The translations under genes and the position numbers were made by a program. Source: Deltaproteobacteria bacterium (GTDB lineage: Bacteria > Myxococcota_A > UBA9160 > UBA6930). From it: DNA of 41,194 nt. Of the stretch, positions 1 through 8,367 are shown in pieces; position 1 is the first letter of the stretch; each line of letters opens with the position of its first letter. The notes beneath the pieces are model-generated. The model saw only the letters and a list, made by a program, of their open reading frames with translations. It did no database searches and was not told where the DNA came from. The stretch lies in the NCBI GenBank assembly GCA_029261815.1, contig JAJDAQ010000131.1:1-41194 (forward strand), in the 5' to 3' direction.

Positions 1-32
1 CCGCGGACCTCGAGGAGCGGGGCTTCGCTCAC
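1..32 (-). CDS. Peptide-type ABC transporter second ATPase (OppF/DppF-like), 5' end only
   Basis: Only about ten codons lie in the window, reading MSEAPLLEVR from a GTG start whose last two bases are the first two of the upstream ATPase gene's TGA stop (GTGA overlap). The LLEVR motif is typical of the first strand of OppF/DppF ATPases, and oligopeptide transporters of this layout usually end with two ATPase genes. The identity rests on position and this short match. The gene continues beyond the left edge. Confidence 0.6.
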   Translation of the reverse strand, partial: MSEAPLLEVR

Positions 33-1006
33 GAGGCCTCCTCGCCGTCGAGTGCGAAGCAAGCCGCGGTATGGCCTTCACCTTGGGTTCGGTCTTCGGG
101 CACCGTCCCTGCGCACGGCTCGAATGCACGCGGGCAACGGGTAGAGAACCGACAGCCGGCCGGCCATTCATGCGGCGCTGGGACGACGCCTGGAATCTCT
201 TCGAGGCGCTGCCCCGGCCGAGCGAGCGCCGGCATCGAACGGAGCAGACCCTGGCTATACGGGTGCCGAGCCGCGCCCAGGAGCGTGCGGCGCGGCGCAC
301 GCTCCACGATCCGACCCGCGTACATCACGGCCACCCGGTCCGCGAGTTCGTTCACGATCCCAAGATCGTGGGTGATCAGCAGGATCGCGGTTCCGGTCTC
401 GCGCTGGAGTTCCCGAATCAACTCGAGGATCTGGGCCTGGATCGTCACGTCGAGCGCGGTGGTGGGTTCGTCGGCGATGAGGACGCGCGGTCGCGTGCTG
501 AGCGCCATCGCGATCATGACGCGCTGCTTCAGCCCACCCGACAACTGGTGCGGATAGGCGCTCGTCCGCGACGTGGCATCAGGAATCCCGACTTGTTCGA
601 ACAGCTCGACCACACGCGCACGCGCACCGCGCTTCGAGATCTTCTCGTGCAGTCGGATCGCCTCGATGACCTGATCGCCCACGGTCGTGACGGGCGAGAG
701 GCTCGTCATCGGCTCCTGGAAGATCATCGAGATTCCAGAACCCCGCACGGCGCGCATATCGGGCACGGGAAGTGGCAAGAGATCGCGCCCTTCGAGGAGC
801 ACCCGACCGCGATCGATCCGGCCGGGCTTGGGCACGAGCCGCATGCAGCCAAAGGCCGTCATCGACTTCCCGCTTCCCGACTCCCCAACCAGCGCCAGGA
901 CCTCGCCGGCAGCGATCTGGAAACCGATGTCTTCAATCACCGTGACACGGCCCGACGGTCCCGGGAACGAGATCGCCAGATCCTGGACTTCGATGGCCGC
1001 CGTCAC
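29..1006 (-). CDS. Oligopeptide/dipeptide ABC transporter ATP-binding protein (OppD/DppD-like)
   Basis: This 325-residue cytoplasmic ATPase would power a peptide-type importer by coupling ATP hydrolysis to the two permeases encoded just upstream. Visible motifs are the Walker A GESGSGKS at residues 41-48, the signature LSGG at 155-158, the Walker B segment VLIADEP at 175-181 and the switch histidine in THD at about 213. The C-terminal extension carries four cysteines (residues 285, 291, 298, 316) in the CRFSTRC pattern typical of OppD/DppD, where it is linked to an iron-sulfur site. It starts with GTG overlapping the permease TGA by four bases. The substrate could be a peptide or another family 5 ligand. 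Confidence 0.93.
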   Translation of the reverse strand: MTAAIEVQDLAISFPGPSGRVTVIEDIGFQIAAGEVLALVGESGSGKSMTAFGCMRLVPKPGRIDRGRVLLEGRDLLPLPVPDMRAVRGSGISMIFQEPMTSLSPVTTVGDQVIEAIRLHEKISKRGARARVVELFEQVGIPDATSRTSAYPHQLSGGLKQRVMIAMALSTRPRVLIADEPTTALDVTIQAQILELIRELQRETGTAILLITHDLGIVNELADRVAVMYAGRIVERAPRRTLLGAARHPYSQGLLRSMPALARPGQRLEEIPGVVPAPHEWPAGCRFSTRCPRAFEPCAGTVPEDRTQGEGHTAACFALDGEEAS

Positions 1007-2025
1007 GTCGTCTCCCGCATCGTGCGCGGATCCAGGATGTCGCGAAGCGCATCACCGACGTAGTTGACCGCCAGAAGCAGACTGAACATGGCCACGGCAG
1101 CCGCCGTGATATTCCACCAGATGATCGGTTCGCGAGACAACTCGTTTCGCGCCTGGTTGATCATCTCGCCCCAGCTGCCACTAACGCCAATGCCCAGGTA
1201 GGCCAGGATCGTCTCGGACAAGACAAGCTGCGAGAACAACAAGACCAGGGTGATGACGACGAGGTGCATCAGATTCGGCAGGATGTGGCGCACGATGACG
1301 CGCGCATGCGACACCCCCAGCGCGCGCGCGGCCTGCACATAGTCGAGCTCTCGGAGCTTCAGTGTCTCGCCGCGGCTCACGCGACACAGGCTCACCCAGC
1401 TTGTCAGTCCCAACGCGAGGCAGATCTGCCAGGTCCCACGTCCGAGCGCCATGATCAGCGCAATCAACAGCAGCAGGGACGGGATCGACGAAAGCGTCGA
1501 CATCACGAAGAACACGAAGTCGTCGAAGCGGCCACCGAGGTAGCCGGCGCCAATTCCGAAGAGGAGTGCCAGCGGGATGGCGATCGCGCTGGTGAGTCCG
1601 CCGATCAAGAGCGCGACACGAACACCCTTCAGCGTACGGTGAAGAACGTCGCGACCCAGCAGATCGGTTCCGAGCCAATGGCTTCCAGGCGACACGAGCG
1701 CGTCGCCGCCGTAGAACGCCTCGCTTGCCAAGGGTGCGGAGTAGCTGCTTTCGCCGGCGCCCTGGAACAGACGATCGATGACCGTGCGCGATTCGTGGCT
1801 CGAAAGCAGGTCGTCGCCCACCGACTCGCCACCCTTCCACGCGATCGAATCCAACAGCCCCACCAGGACGAACAGTGCGATCACCAGCACCGAGCCTCGA
1901 CGGCGGCGCCAGAGTTCACCAAGCGCTTCGCGCCAGAGCCGGTCACGGCGCACGAACCGGACGATGCCGAGCACCGCGAGCACGATCAATGCGACCAGTC
2001 CATTCGAAATAACGTACGGCTCCAC
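1003..2025 (-). CDS. Peptide-type ABC transporter permease (OppC/YejE-like)
   Basis: This 340-residue inner-membrane permease pairs with the OppB-like protein upstream. It has about six to seven hydrophobic segments and the cytoplasmic EAA-type loop near residues 217-250 (a GETLKLRELDYVQAARALG-like stretch) that contacts the ATPases. It carries an extra hydrophobic segment at residues 5-22, followed by an Arg-rich stretch, before the usual first OppC helix. It starts with GTG two bases after the TAG of the upstream permease and ends in a GTGA overlap with the ATPase, so translational coupling is likely. Substrate specificity cannot be read from the permease. Confidence 0.9.
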   Translation of the reverse strand: MEPYVISNGLVALIVLAVLGIVRFVRRDRLWREALGELWRRRRGSVLVIALFVLVGLLDSIAWKGGESVGDDLLSSHESRTVIDRLFQGAGESSYSAPLASEAFYGGDALVSPGSHWLGTDLLGRDVLHRTLKGVRVALLIGGLTSAIAIPLALLFGIGAGYLGGRFDDFVFFVMSTLSSIPSLLLLIALIMALGRGTWQICLALGLTSWVSLCRVSRGETLKLRELDYVQAARALGVSHARVIVRHILPNLMHLVVITLVLLFSQLVLSETILAYLGIGVSGSWGEMINQARNELSREPIIWWNITAAAVAMFSLLLAVNYVGDALRDILDPRTMRETT

Positions 2026-2027
2026 GG

Positions 2028-2990
2028 CTACTCCAACCGCACCCGCGGATCGACCGCGGCGTAGCTGATGTCGGTGGCAATCTGGCCGACCACGAAGAGC
2101 AACGAGAACACGAACACCATGACACGCATCGTCGCGAAATCGTTCTGGTTGATCGCATCGACCATCAGCGAGCCAAGCCCCGGAATTCCGAAGAAGGATT
2201 CAAGAAGGAGCGACCCGGTAAAGAGGAACGGAATGGCGAGCACGATCTGCGTCAAGATCGGGATCAGGCTGTTGCTGAGCACGTGGTGCACCATGACCCG
2301 CCACTCCCCGGCTCCCTTCGCACGCGCGGTGCGCACGTAGTCGCGACTGGTCTCCTCCACGAAGACGGTCCGATAGAACCGAACGTTCGATCCCACACCC
2401 GACAACAACCCGATGAGCACGGGCAGCGCCAGGAAACGCAGCACGACAGCGGGATCCGAGTCGAAGCCCGAGATCGGGAACCAGCGCAGGAGCTTCCCGA
2501 TCAGATACTGGCCGCCAATGATGTACAGCAGGATCGAAACACTCATGGCGAGCACACAAAAGAACACGCCAGCAGTGTCGATGTAGGTCTCACGGAAGAA
2601 AGCCACGAACAATCCGAGCAAGACGGTCAAGACGAGGCTCAACGTAAAGATCGGCACCGTCAGGATGAGGCTCGGCACCGCGCCCTCCCGCACGCGTCGC
2701 ATGATGGGCGCATCGTCCACGTCGCTGCGTCCGAAGTCAAAGGACAACATGGTCGAGTAGTGATGAAAGAACAGGTTGTCGTCGAAGTCCTGCCATGGCC
2801 AGAGCGGCCGGTCATAGCCGTGATTCACCTTCCACTGCTCGATCGCGTCGGTGCGGGCCTTGTCTCCGAGCGCGCGCCGCGCGATGTCATCGGGCGTCGC
2901 CACCTGGAAGAACAACACGAACAGGACACCCAGAACGCCAAGCACGACGGCTCCGCCGTACAGCAACCTGCGCAATACATAAGCCAGCAT
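2028..2990 (-). CDS. Peptide-type ABC transporter permease (OppB/YejB-like)
   Basis: A 320-residue inner-membrane permease with the classic OppB opening MLAYVLRRL and a first helix at about residues 9-30. A periplasmic stretch with FDFGRS follows, then about five more membrane segments. The EAA loop (VRTARAKGAGEWRV region) lies near residues 225-245. The ATG at 2990 begins one base after the stop of the binding-protein gene. A longer reading frame exists upstream, but it lies inside that gene, and the alignment-style start MLAY fits the family. It forms the channel with the OppC-like protein. Confidence 0.91.
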   Translation of the reverse strand: MLAYVLRRLLYGGAVVLGVLGVLFVLFFQVATPDDIARRALGDKARTDAIEQWKVNHGYDRPLWPWQDFDDNLFFHHYSTMLSFDFGRSDVDDAPIMRRVREGAVPSLILTVPIFTLSLVLTVLLGLFVAFFRETYIDTAGVFFCVLAMSVSILLYIIGGQYLIGKLLRWFPISGFDSDPAVVLRFLALPVLIGLLSGVGSNVRFYRTVFVEETSRDYVRTARAKGAGEWRVMVHHVLSNSLIPILTQIVLAIPFLFTGSLLLESFFGIPGLGSLMVDAINQNDFATMRVMVFVFSLLFVVGQIATDISYAAVDPRVRLE

Positions 2991-2991
2991 G

Positions 2992-5016
2992 TTATTGGCG
3001 CTCCCGGAAGAAAGTGCGGATACCGGGAACGACTGCCACGACGAATACGCCGGCCAGCACCCAGGCCGGCCAGACCACGGGCTTGTTCCACTCCGCGCGC
3101 CGCTCCGCACGCACCCGCGCATCGACATCCATGTACTTGCTCATCGGGTAGGACATTCCGAAAGGCTTCACGTTGCGCAGCCAGTCGTGAGCGAGCGAGT
3201 AACCGACACCGTTGTAGAGCTCGATCCACGGCCGCTCGTTCTCGACGATCGCGACCATCTTCCGAATCACCGCATCGCGCTCTTCCCCGGCTGCCAGGAT
3301 CTCCATCTTGTCGAAGAGACGATCGTACTCGGGATCGCAGAAGTTGGACGAGTTCGGCCCACCGTTGGTCGATCGCCGCATGTCGCACGTCAGGAGGAAC
3401 AGGAAGTTCTCGGGGTCAGGATAGTCGGCCGACCAACCCCAGAGGTAGACCTGATAGGCCAGTCGCTCGACCTTGGCCTGGAACTCGTTGTAGGTCGTCA
3501 CCTGAAGGTCAACGTCGACTCCCAGCTTGCGCCATTCGTCGATGAAGTATTCGCGGTCGAGGGCGCCGCCAGAGCCGACCTCATAGGTATCGAAGGTCAG
3601 ACGCAACGGTTTCCCGGTCGCAGGATCGATTCCATCCGCGTAGCCGGCTTCCGCGAGGAGCAGCCGTGCTCTCGCAAGGTCTACGCGTCGATAGGGGTTC
3701 TCGTAGCCCTCGGGTGAACCCGAGATCACGGGCGGGATAGGCGACTGCGCGGGGATGCCGCGGCCGTTCAAGAAGATCTGGATCCAGCGCTCGGCGTCCA
3801 CCGCCAGACTCATGGCCTGACGCAGCTTTCGCGCGCGCTCACCGCCCTTCGCGCCGACGACGCTGTCCTCCATGTTGAAGGCCAGGTAGAAGAGTCCGGG
3901 GCTCAGGGCCTTTCGAAGCGTGATCCCACGCGCGGCCATCTCCGGCGAGAGCGTGTCGTTCTGGACGACCTGATCGAAACTCTCCTTGATGATGCCCGCC
4001 GCATCGTAGTACCCCTGCAGGAACTTGTTGAAGACGGGAATCGACTCCTTGTCGAGACGCATCTCGATCCGGTCGATGAATGGCAGTGGCCGCCCGACAT
4101 ACGCGGCGTCGAGCAGTCCAGCTTCCGCGTCACCCGGTGCTCCTTCGGTCGGATAGTGCGCGCCCGGCGCGTCGGGCTGCTCGATCCCATACCAGTTCGG
4201 ATTGCGCTCGAGGACGATCCGGGAGCGTTTGTCGTACTCGATGACTTGATAGGGGCCCGTTCCGACGAGATGGTCGGCATAGCGTTCGCGTTGACCTTCG
4301 CCGTCATAGTACGCGACGGCCTCGTGCGCGACGGGTGTCGTGAATTCCATCGCGAACCAGTAGAGGATCTGCGGATAGGGCTCCGACAGCGTGACTTCGA
4401 GCGCGTGGTCCCCGTCGACCCGGACCCCGCGAATCCCGCCCGCCGCCTGGTACTGCGCCAGCGGCGGCTGGTCTGCAAAGGCCGGATCCGCGGCCCTGGC
4501 GGCCACCAGGGCATCGTGGAATGCCTCGAAGCCTTCGATCCGCGAGAATGGATCCCGCACCTGCACCTTCAGGGCCGGGTCAGCGAGGCGCATCAGTTGG
4601 AAGGCAAAGTCTGACGCAACCGCGATCCGTGGGGATGCCCCTGCCCAATCGTCTCCGAAGCACGGATCGGGCCCGAAGCCGATGCCTTCGCGGATCTCGA
4701 ACCGATAGCGGACGCGACCGTCTCCGAGTGCCTCCGCTTCGGGCACCGCCTTCGCGAGGCCCGGGATCAGCGTGTACGGCCGCTTCAAGTAGTGGTACTC
4801 GAGCAGCGTGTCATAGACGAGGCCGGTCACCTCGTGCGCCGTCACGTTGTAGGCCTCGGCGGGGTCGAGCGTCCGGTGGGGTGTCGCGAATGGACTGAAG
4901 CGGATCTTCACGGCCGGGTCGGCTTCCGCGTACGGGTTGTTCCCACACCCCGTCGCGAGGGCCAGCAGCCCTGTCAGCCAGAAACCCGCGCACCTCGCGG
5001 CGATCGCTCGCCTCAT
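2992..5016 (-). CDS. Extracellular solute-binding protein, family 5 (OppA-like lipoprotein with C-terminal membrane segment)
   Basis: The 674-residue protein is the substrate receptor of the importer. The N-terminus is a lipoprotein signal with an ALATGC lipobox at about residues 20-25. The body has family 5 features: a TLDPAEAYN segment near residue 45, LVYDTLLEYHY near 60-70, and a GTGPYQVIEY motif near the middle. It is longer than the usual 500-600 residues. The last 30 residues contain a hydrophobic helix (VVWPAWVLAGVFVVAVV) followed by basic residues, which is not normal for this family. The ATG overlaps the stop of the LolB-like gene (ATGA) and was chosen because it gives the signal peptide directly. 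The ligand is probably a peptide, but this is not certain. Confidence 0.88.
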   Translation of the reverse strand: MRRAIAARCAGFWLTGLLALATGCGNNPYAEADPAVKIRFSPFATPHRTLDPAEAYNVTAHEVTGLVYDTLLEYHYLKRPYTLIPGLAKAVPEAEALGDGRVRYRFEIREGIGFGPDPCFGDDWAGASPRIAVASDFAFQLMRLADPALKVQVRDPFSRIEGFEAFHDALVAARAADPAFADQPPLAQYQAAGGIRGVRVDGDHALEVTLSEPYPQILYWFAMEFTTPVAHEAVAYYDGEGQRERYADHLVGTGPYQVIEYDKRSRIVLERNPNWYGIEQPDAPGAHYPTEGAPGDAEAGLLDAAYVGRPLPFIDRIEMRLDKESIPVFNKFLQGYYDAAGIIKESFDQVVQNDTLSPEMAARGITLRKALSPGLFYLAFNMEDSVVGAKGGERARKLRQAMSLAVDAERWIQIFLNGRGIPAQSPIPPVISGSPEGYENPYRRVDLARARLLLAEAGYADGIDPATGKPLRLTFDTYEVGSGGALDREYFIDEWRKLGVDVDLQVTTYNEFQAKVERLAYQVYLWGWSADYPDPENFLFLLTCDMRRSTNGGPNSSNFCDPEYDRLFDKMEILAAGEERDAVIRKMVAIVENERPWIELYNGVGYSLAHDWLRNVKPFGMSYPMSKYMDVDARVRAERRAEWNKPVVWPAWVLAGVFVVAVVPGIRTFFRERQ

Positions 5017-5801
5017 CCCCCGTCTTCCCCCTGGGCGGAGTCTAACGGCTCCGGAGCGCGGAGCCGGAAGCGCGCAGGATCGACGGATGGGACGATCTCG
5101 ACATCGGCGAAGCGGATGAGCGCGCGGCCTCCGTTCGCCGGAAATGCCAGCTCGATACGGTGCGGGAACATTGATTCGCCCACTTCGGTCCACGCCTCGT
5201 AATGTGCCGTGAACCAATCATGCCCTTCCGGGTGCCAGCGAAGACGACGGAGCAATCCGGCAGCATCCACGAATAACGTGTAGGCCGGAAATCCGAGCGC
5301 CACTTCCCCGGTCGCCGAATCCCAACCCACGGTCTGCGGCATATCGAGCGAGACGGATGGCGCGGCCAACAGTGCAGCAACCGCTTCGCGGGGTGGCAAC
5401 GGGATTCCGGCGAGATCCCACAGCACGGCATCATGCAGCGGCCCGCGCTCGATCCCAGCCACGCCCTGGCGGTAGATCTCGACCTCGCGGCCATCGGTGG
5501 CAAACGCAAGTGCCGGCTGGCCCAACATCCCCTGCACCTCGAGCCGAAGCTTGTCGGGCCGCTCGAGCCAGAAGCGCTGGCGCGACAACGCTGCGCCGCT
5601 TGCGCCTTCGATCTCCGTCCGCGCCCGCGCGATGACGGCCTGGGTATGTTCCGCCCGCTCCTGATGCGCTGCCCAGCGTCGCCAACCTTCCGCTTCGAGC
5701 GCATCGGGAACCGCTTCAGGCGGACGCGCAGTCGTGCACCCGACCAGGATCGCCAGCACGGTGAGGACAGGGAGCGCGCGCACACGCCGCGACGACGTCA
5801 C
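5013..5801 (-). CDS. LolB/DUF4292-type outer-membrane lipoprotein
   Basis: A 262-residue predicted lipoprotein with a signal ending in the lipobox LVGC at residues 19-22. The body resembles the LolA/LolB fold: LERPDKLRLEVQGMLGQPAL, then a DGREVEIYRQ strand and a GIPLPP segment. LolB receives lipoproteins from LolA and inserts them in the outer membrane. Here Thr follows Cys22, which fits outer-membrane retention under the E. coli rule. The GTG at 5801 overlaps the TPR gene's stop (GTGA), and its own stop overlaps the ATG of the binding protein (ATGA). The TPR-LolB pairing is also seen in Pseudomonas and supports the call. A more general DUF4292 lipoprotein role is the main alternative. Confidence 0.62.
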   Translation of the reverse strand: MTSSRRVRALPVLTVLAILVGCTTARPPEAVPDALEAEGWRRWAAHQERAEHTQAVIARARTEIEGASGAALSRQRFWLERPDKLRLEVQGMLGQPALAFATDGREVEIYRQGVAGIERGPLHDAVLWDLAGIPLPPREAVAALLAAPSVSLDMPQTVGWDSATGEVALGFPAYTLFVDAAGLLRRLRWHPEGHDWFTAHYEAWTEVGESMFPHRIELAFPANGGRALIRFADVEIVPSVDPARFRLRAPEPLDSAQGEDGG

Positions 5802-7633
5802 GGTCCTGTCAATGCCTCGCGCAGCGCATCCCGCTTCTCCACCAGATCCGGCTGCTCGGCCGCGCGAATCCCCTGGGTGATGGCCAACTCGTACGCCTCG
5901 AGGGCGTCGCGCTTCCGCCCCAGCGCGAGATAGACATCTCCGAGATGTTCCGAGATCACCGGATCGCCGCCTGAGAGCACGGTCGCTCGCTTCAGCTCCG
6001 CTTCCGCCCGGAGCAGCCATTGCGTGGCCTCCTCGGAATGGCCGCGCTCGAGCAATGGCTGCGCACGTTGGTAGTAGACCCATGCAAGGCTATCGGCGAT
6101 GTAACCGTCATCGGGTTTGCGCTCAAGCGCGCGCGTAATCAACAGCTCCGCCTCGTCGAGGTCCTCGCCGCGCTCAGCCATCGCATAGCCAATGAAGTTC
6201 AAGGCACCTGGGTGACCTTCATCCTGTTCGAGGGCGCGTTCCATCCAGCGAAGTGCCTCGGCCTCGGCTCCAGTTTCCTGGTGGAGAATACCCATGTGGA
6301 ACATCACATCGGCGTCATCGGGTGAGGCCGCGAGCAGGTCCTCCAGGTAGAGCATCGCCGTTTCGCGGTCACCGAGCCGTGACAAGAGGGTGGCGCGGTA
6401 GAGCTCGACTTCGCGGCGCGGCTCCTCGGCGAGCGCGCGCTCCACCGAGTCGAGCGCGCGTACGGTGTCGCCCTCTTCTTCGTCCAGTCCCGCGACCTGG
6501 AGACGAGCGTCCGCGAATCGCTCCTGGCCCGGCTCGATCCCGTTGAACGCGGCACGCGCGCCCTTGGTGTCACCGATACGCACGCGCGCGATGCCGAGGA
6601 AGAACGCGATCTCGGTTTGGTTCGGGAATGCCGCATGTGCCTTCTCGAAGCGCCTCGCGGCGCCGGCCCAGTCTTCGTCCTCGTAGTCAATGAACGCCAG
6701 GCGCAGGGTGGCGCGCAAATCTTCCGGGTTGTCAGCCTCCACCGCTTCGAGGCTCGCGATCGCCTCCCCTCGTCGACCAAGCGCCAGCTCAGCCTCGGCC
6801 TTCGCGATCAACGTTGCCTGGTCACCGGGGTGATGCGCCAGCGCCTCGCGATAGATTCCCAATTCGCCGACACGGTCGCCTCGGTGCCGCCGGCTCTCGG
6901 CGATGGCGCCGTAGAGGCGCAGGTCGCCGGGGTGCCTTTCCAACCCATCGCGCAGGATCCGCTCCGCTGTGTCGGGCTCCTTCAATGCCTCGAGTGCGGC
7001 GGACAACGCCAGCGTTCCGCGCACGCCCTCAGGCTCGTTGTCTTCGAGCCACGTGGCAGTGTCACGGGCAGCCGTGTAGTCGCCGTTCACGAACTGCGCG
7101 CCGTAGAGAAGGACGGCGGCGTCGGGGGAGACCGGTGCACCCTCGGCGTCCGTCAGCACTTCCTGCATGGCATCGCGGTCTCGTTGTTGCGCGTATCGCG
7201 CTCCGAGAAAGAGCCGCAGCGAGAGGTCGTCGGCGCCGGCTTCCCAGGCGCGCTGGCCGTAGGTCACCGCGTCGAGTGGGCGGTTCAGCACCAGCGACAA
7301 CTCCGCCATCCGTCGCAACACGTCGGCCGCGGGATCGATCTCGAGAACCCGCTCGTAGGCCAGCAGCGCCTCTTCGAGCTTGCCCTCGCGTTCGAGTTCT
7401 GCCGCACGCAAGAACTCGAACTCGGCCGATGCGACAACCGGCGCTTCGGCCCGACCGGCCTCTTTCGGTGCGACGGCAACAGGAACCCCGTCTGAACGAT
7501 GCGGCGTCGACGCGCTCGGCGCACCGGAACCCACGCACGCGACACTTCCGATGGCCACGCACAGCAGTGCTGCGAGCACACTACGATCGTGGCCGTGCCT
7601 GCCGTTCCTCATCCGTCCTCGCTCAGCGCGCAT
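5798..7633 (-). CDS. TPR-repeat lipoprotein, partner of the LolB-like protein
   Basis: A 611-residue protein made almost entirely of tetratricopeptide repeats from about residue 65 to the end. Examples are EGKLEEALLAYERVLEIDPA near 80 and GHPGALNFIGYAMAERG near 470. The N-terminus is a signal peptide with a likely lipid-modified Cys (GSVAC) near residue 33. The ATG at 7633 has an AAGGGGA sequence six bases upstream; a second ATG at 7612 would also leave a signal peptide. Such TPR proteins precede lolB in several proteobacteria and are thought to act as envelope scaffolds. No catalytic residues are visible. A 74-base gap separates it from cysC, so it may have its own promoter. Confidence 0.85.
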   Translation of the reverse strand: MRAERGRMRNGRHGHDRSVLAALLCVAIGSVACVGSGAPSASTPHRSDGVPVAVAPKEAGRAEAPVVASAEFEFLRAAELEREGKLEEALLAYERVLEIDPAADVLRRMAELSLVLNRPLDAVTYGQRAWEAGADDLSLRLFLGARYAQQRDRDAMQEVLTDAEGAPVSPDAAVLLYGAQFVNGDYTAARDTATWLEDNEPEGVRGTLALSAALEALKEPDTAERILRDGLERHPGDLRLYGAIAESRRHRGDRVGELGIYREALAHHPGDQATLIAKAEAELALGRRGEAIASLEAVEADNPEDLRATLRLAFIDYEDEDWAGAARRFEKAHAAFPNQTEIAFFLGIARVRIGDTKGARAAFNGIEPGQERFADARLQVAGLDEEEGDTVRALDSVERALAEEPRREVELYRATLLSRLGDRETAMLYLEDLLAASPDDADVMFHMGILHQETGAEAEALRWMERALEQDEGHPGALNFIGYAMAERGEDLDEAELLITRALERKPDDGYIADSLAWVYYQRAQPLLERGHSEEATQWLLRAEAELKRATVLSGGDPVISEHLGDVYLALGRKRDALEAYELAITQGIRAAEQPDLVEKRDALREALTGP

Positions 7634-7707
7634 GCAATTCCCCTTGCCACTCCAGGCTCATCGGCCATTCGGAGCGAGCGCTTGGGGGAAACGCGCGAGT
7701 TCCGAGC

Positions 7708-8316
7708 CTAGGAGAGGTGGCCCTTCTCTTCGAGATACGCGACCAGGGCGGCCACGCTGTCTTCGACGGTTTGATTCGCCGTGTCGAGCACCAGTTCCGG
7801 TTTTTCGGGCTCTTCGTAGGGTGCCGAAATGCCCGTGAACTCCGGAATCTCGCCCGCGCGAGCCTTCTTGTAGAGGCCCTTGGGGTCGCGCCCCTCGCAG
7901 GTCGCGACATCGGCCTCCACGTAGACCTCGATGAAGTCTCCAGAGTCGAACAGTGCGCGCGCCTGATCGCGGTCGGCCCGGTACGGCGAGATGAACGACG
8001 AAAACACGATGACGCCGGAGTCGGTGAAGAGCTTCGAGACTTCGCCGATGCGGCGGATGTTCTCGGTCCGGTCTTCGGGCGAGAACCCGAGATTGCTGTT
8101 CAGCCCGTGGCGGACGTTGTCGCCATCGAGCACGTACGCCAGCTTGCCCCGGTTCACGAGTTCGGCTTCCGCGGCAACGGCCACCGTGCTCTTGCCGGAT
8201 CCCGAGAGGCCGGTCAGCCAGATGGTGCAGCCGCGCTGGCCCAGCACCTTCTCGCGTTCGGCACGGCCGATCTGTCCGCCATGCCAGGTGATGTTCGTCG
8301 ACTTCTGGTCCGCCAC
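7708..8316 (-). CDS. cysC: Adenylylsulfate kinase (APS kinase)
   Basis: A 202-residue cytoplasmic kinase that phosphorylates adenosine 5'-phosphosulfate to PAPS, the donor for sulfate reduction or sulfotransferases. Visible features are the P-loop GLSGSGKST at residues 36-44, the [10 protein letters not shown] element at 64-73, [11 protein letters not shown] at 107-117 and the lid segment [12 protein letters not shown] at about 146-157. All are canonical. The GTG at 8316 was preferred to a longer frame because GGAG lies seven bases upstream and the family length is about 200. It stands alone, without cysD/cysN or a sulfotransferase in the window, so the fate of the PAPS cannot be deduced. Confidence 0.95.
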   Translation of the reverse strand: MADQKSTNITWHGGQIGRAEREKVLGQRGCTIWLTGLSGSGKSTVAVAAEAELVNRGKLAYVLDGDNVRHGLNSNLGFSPEDRTENIRRIGEVSKLFTDSGVIVFSSFISPYRADRDQARALFDSGDFIEVYVEADVATCEGRDPKGLYKKARAGEIPEFTGISAPYEEPEKPELVLDTANQTVEDSVAALVAYLEEKGHLS

Positions 8317-8367
8317 GTCAATTCTCCGTCTCTCCTGGGGTTCCCAGGGAGGGCGCATCCTAGCGGC

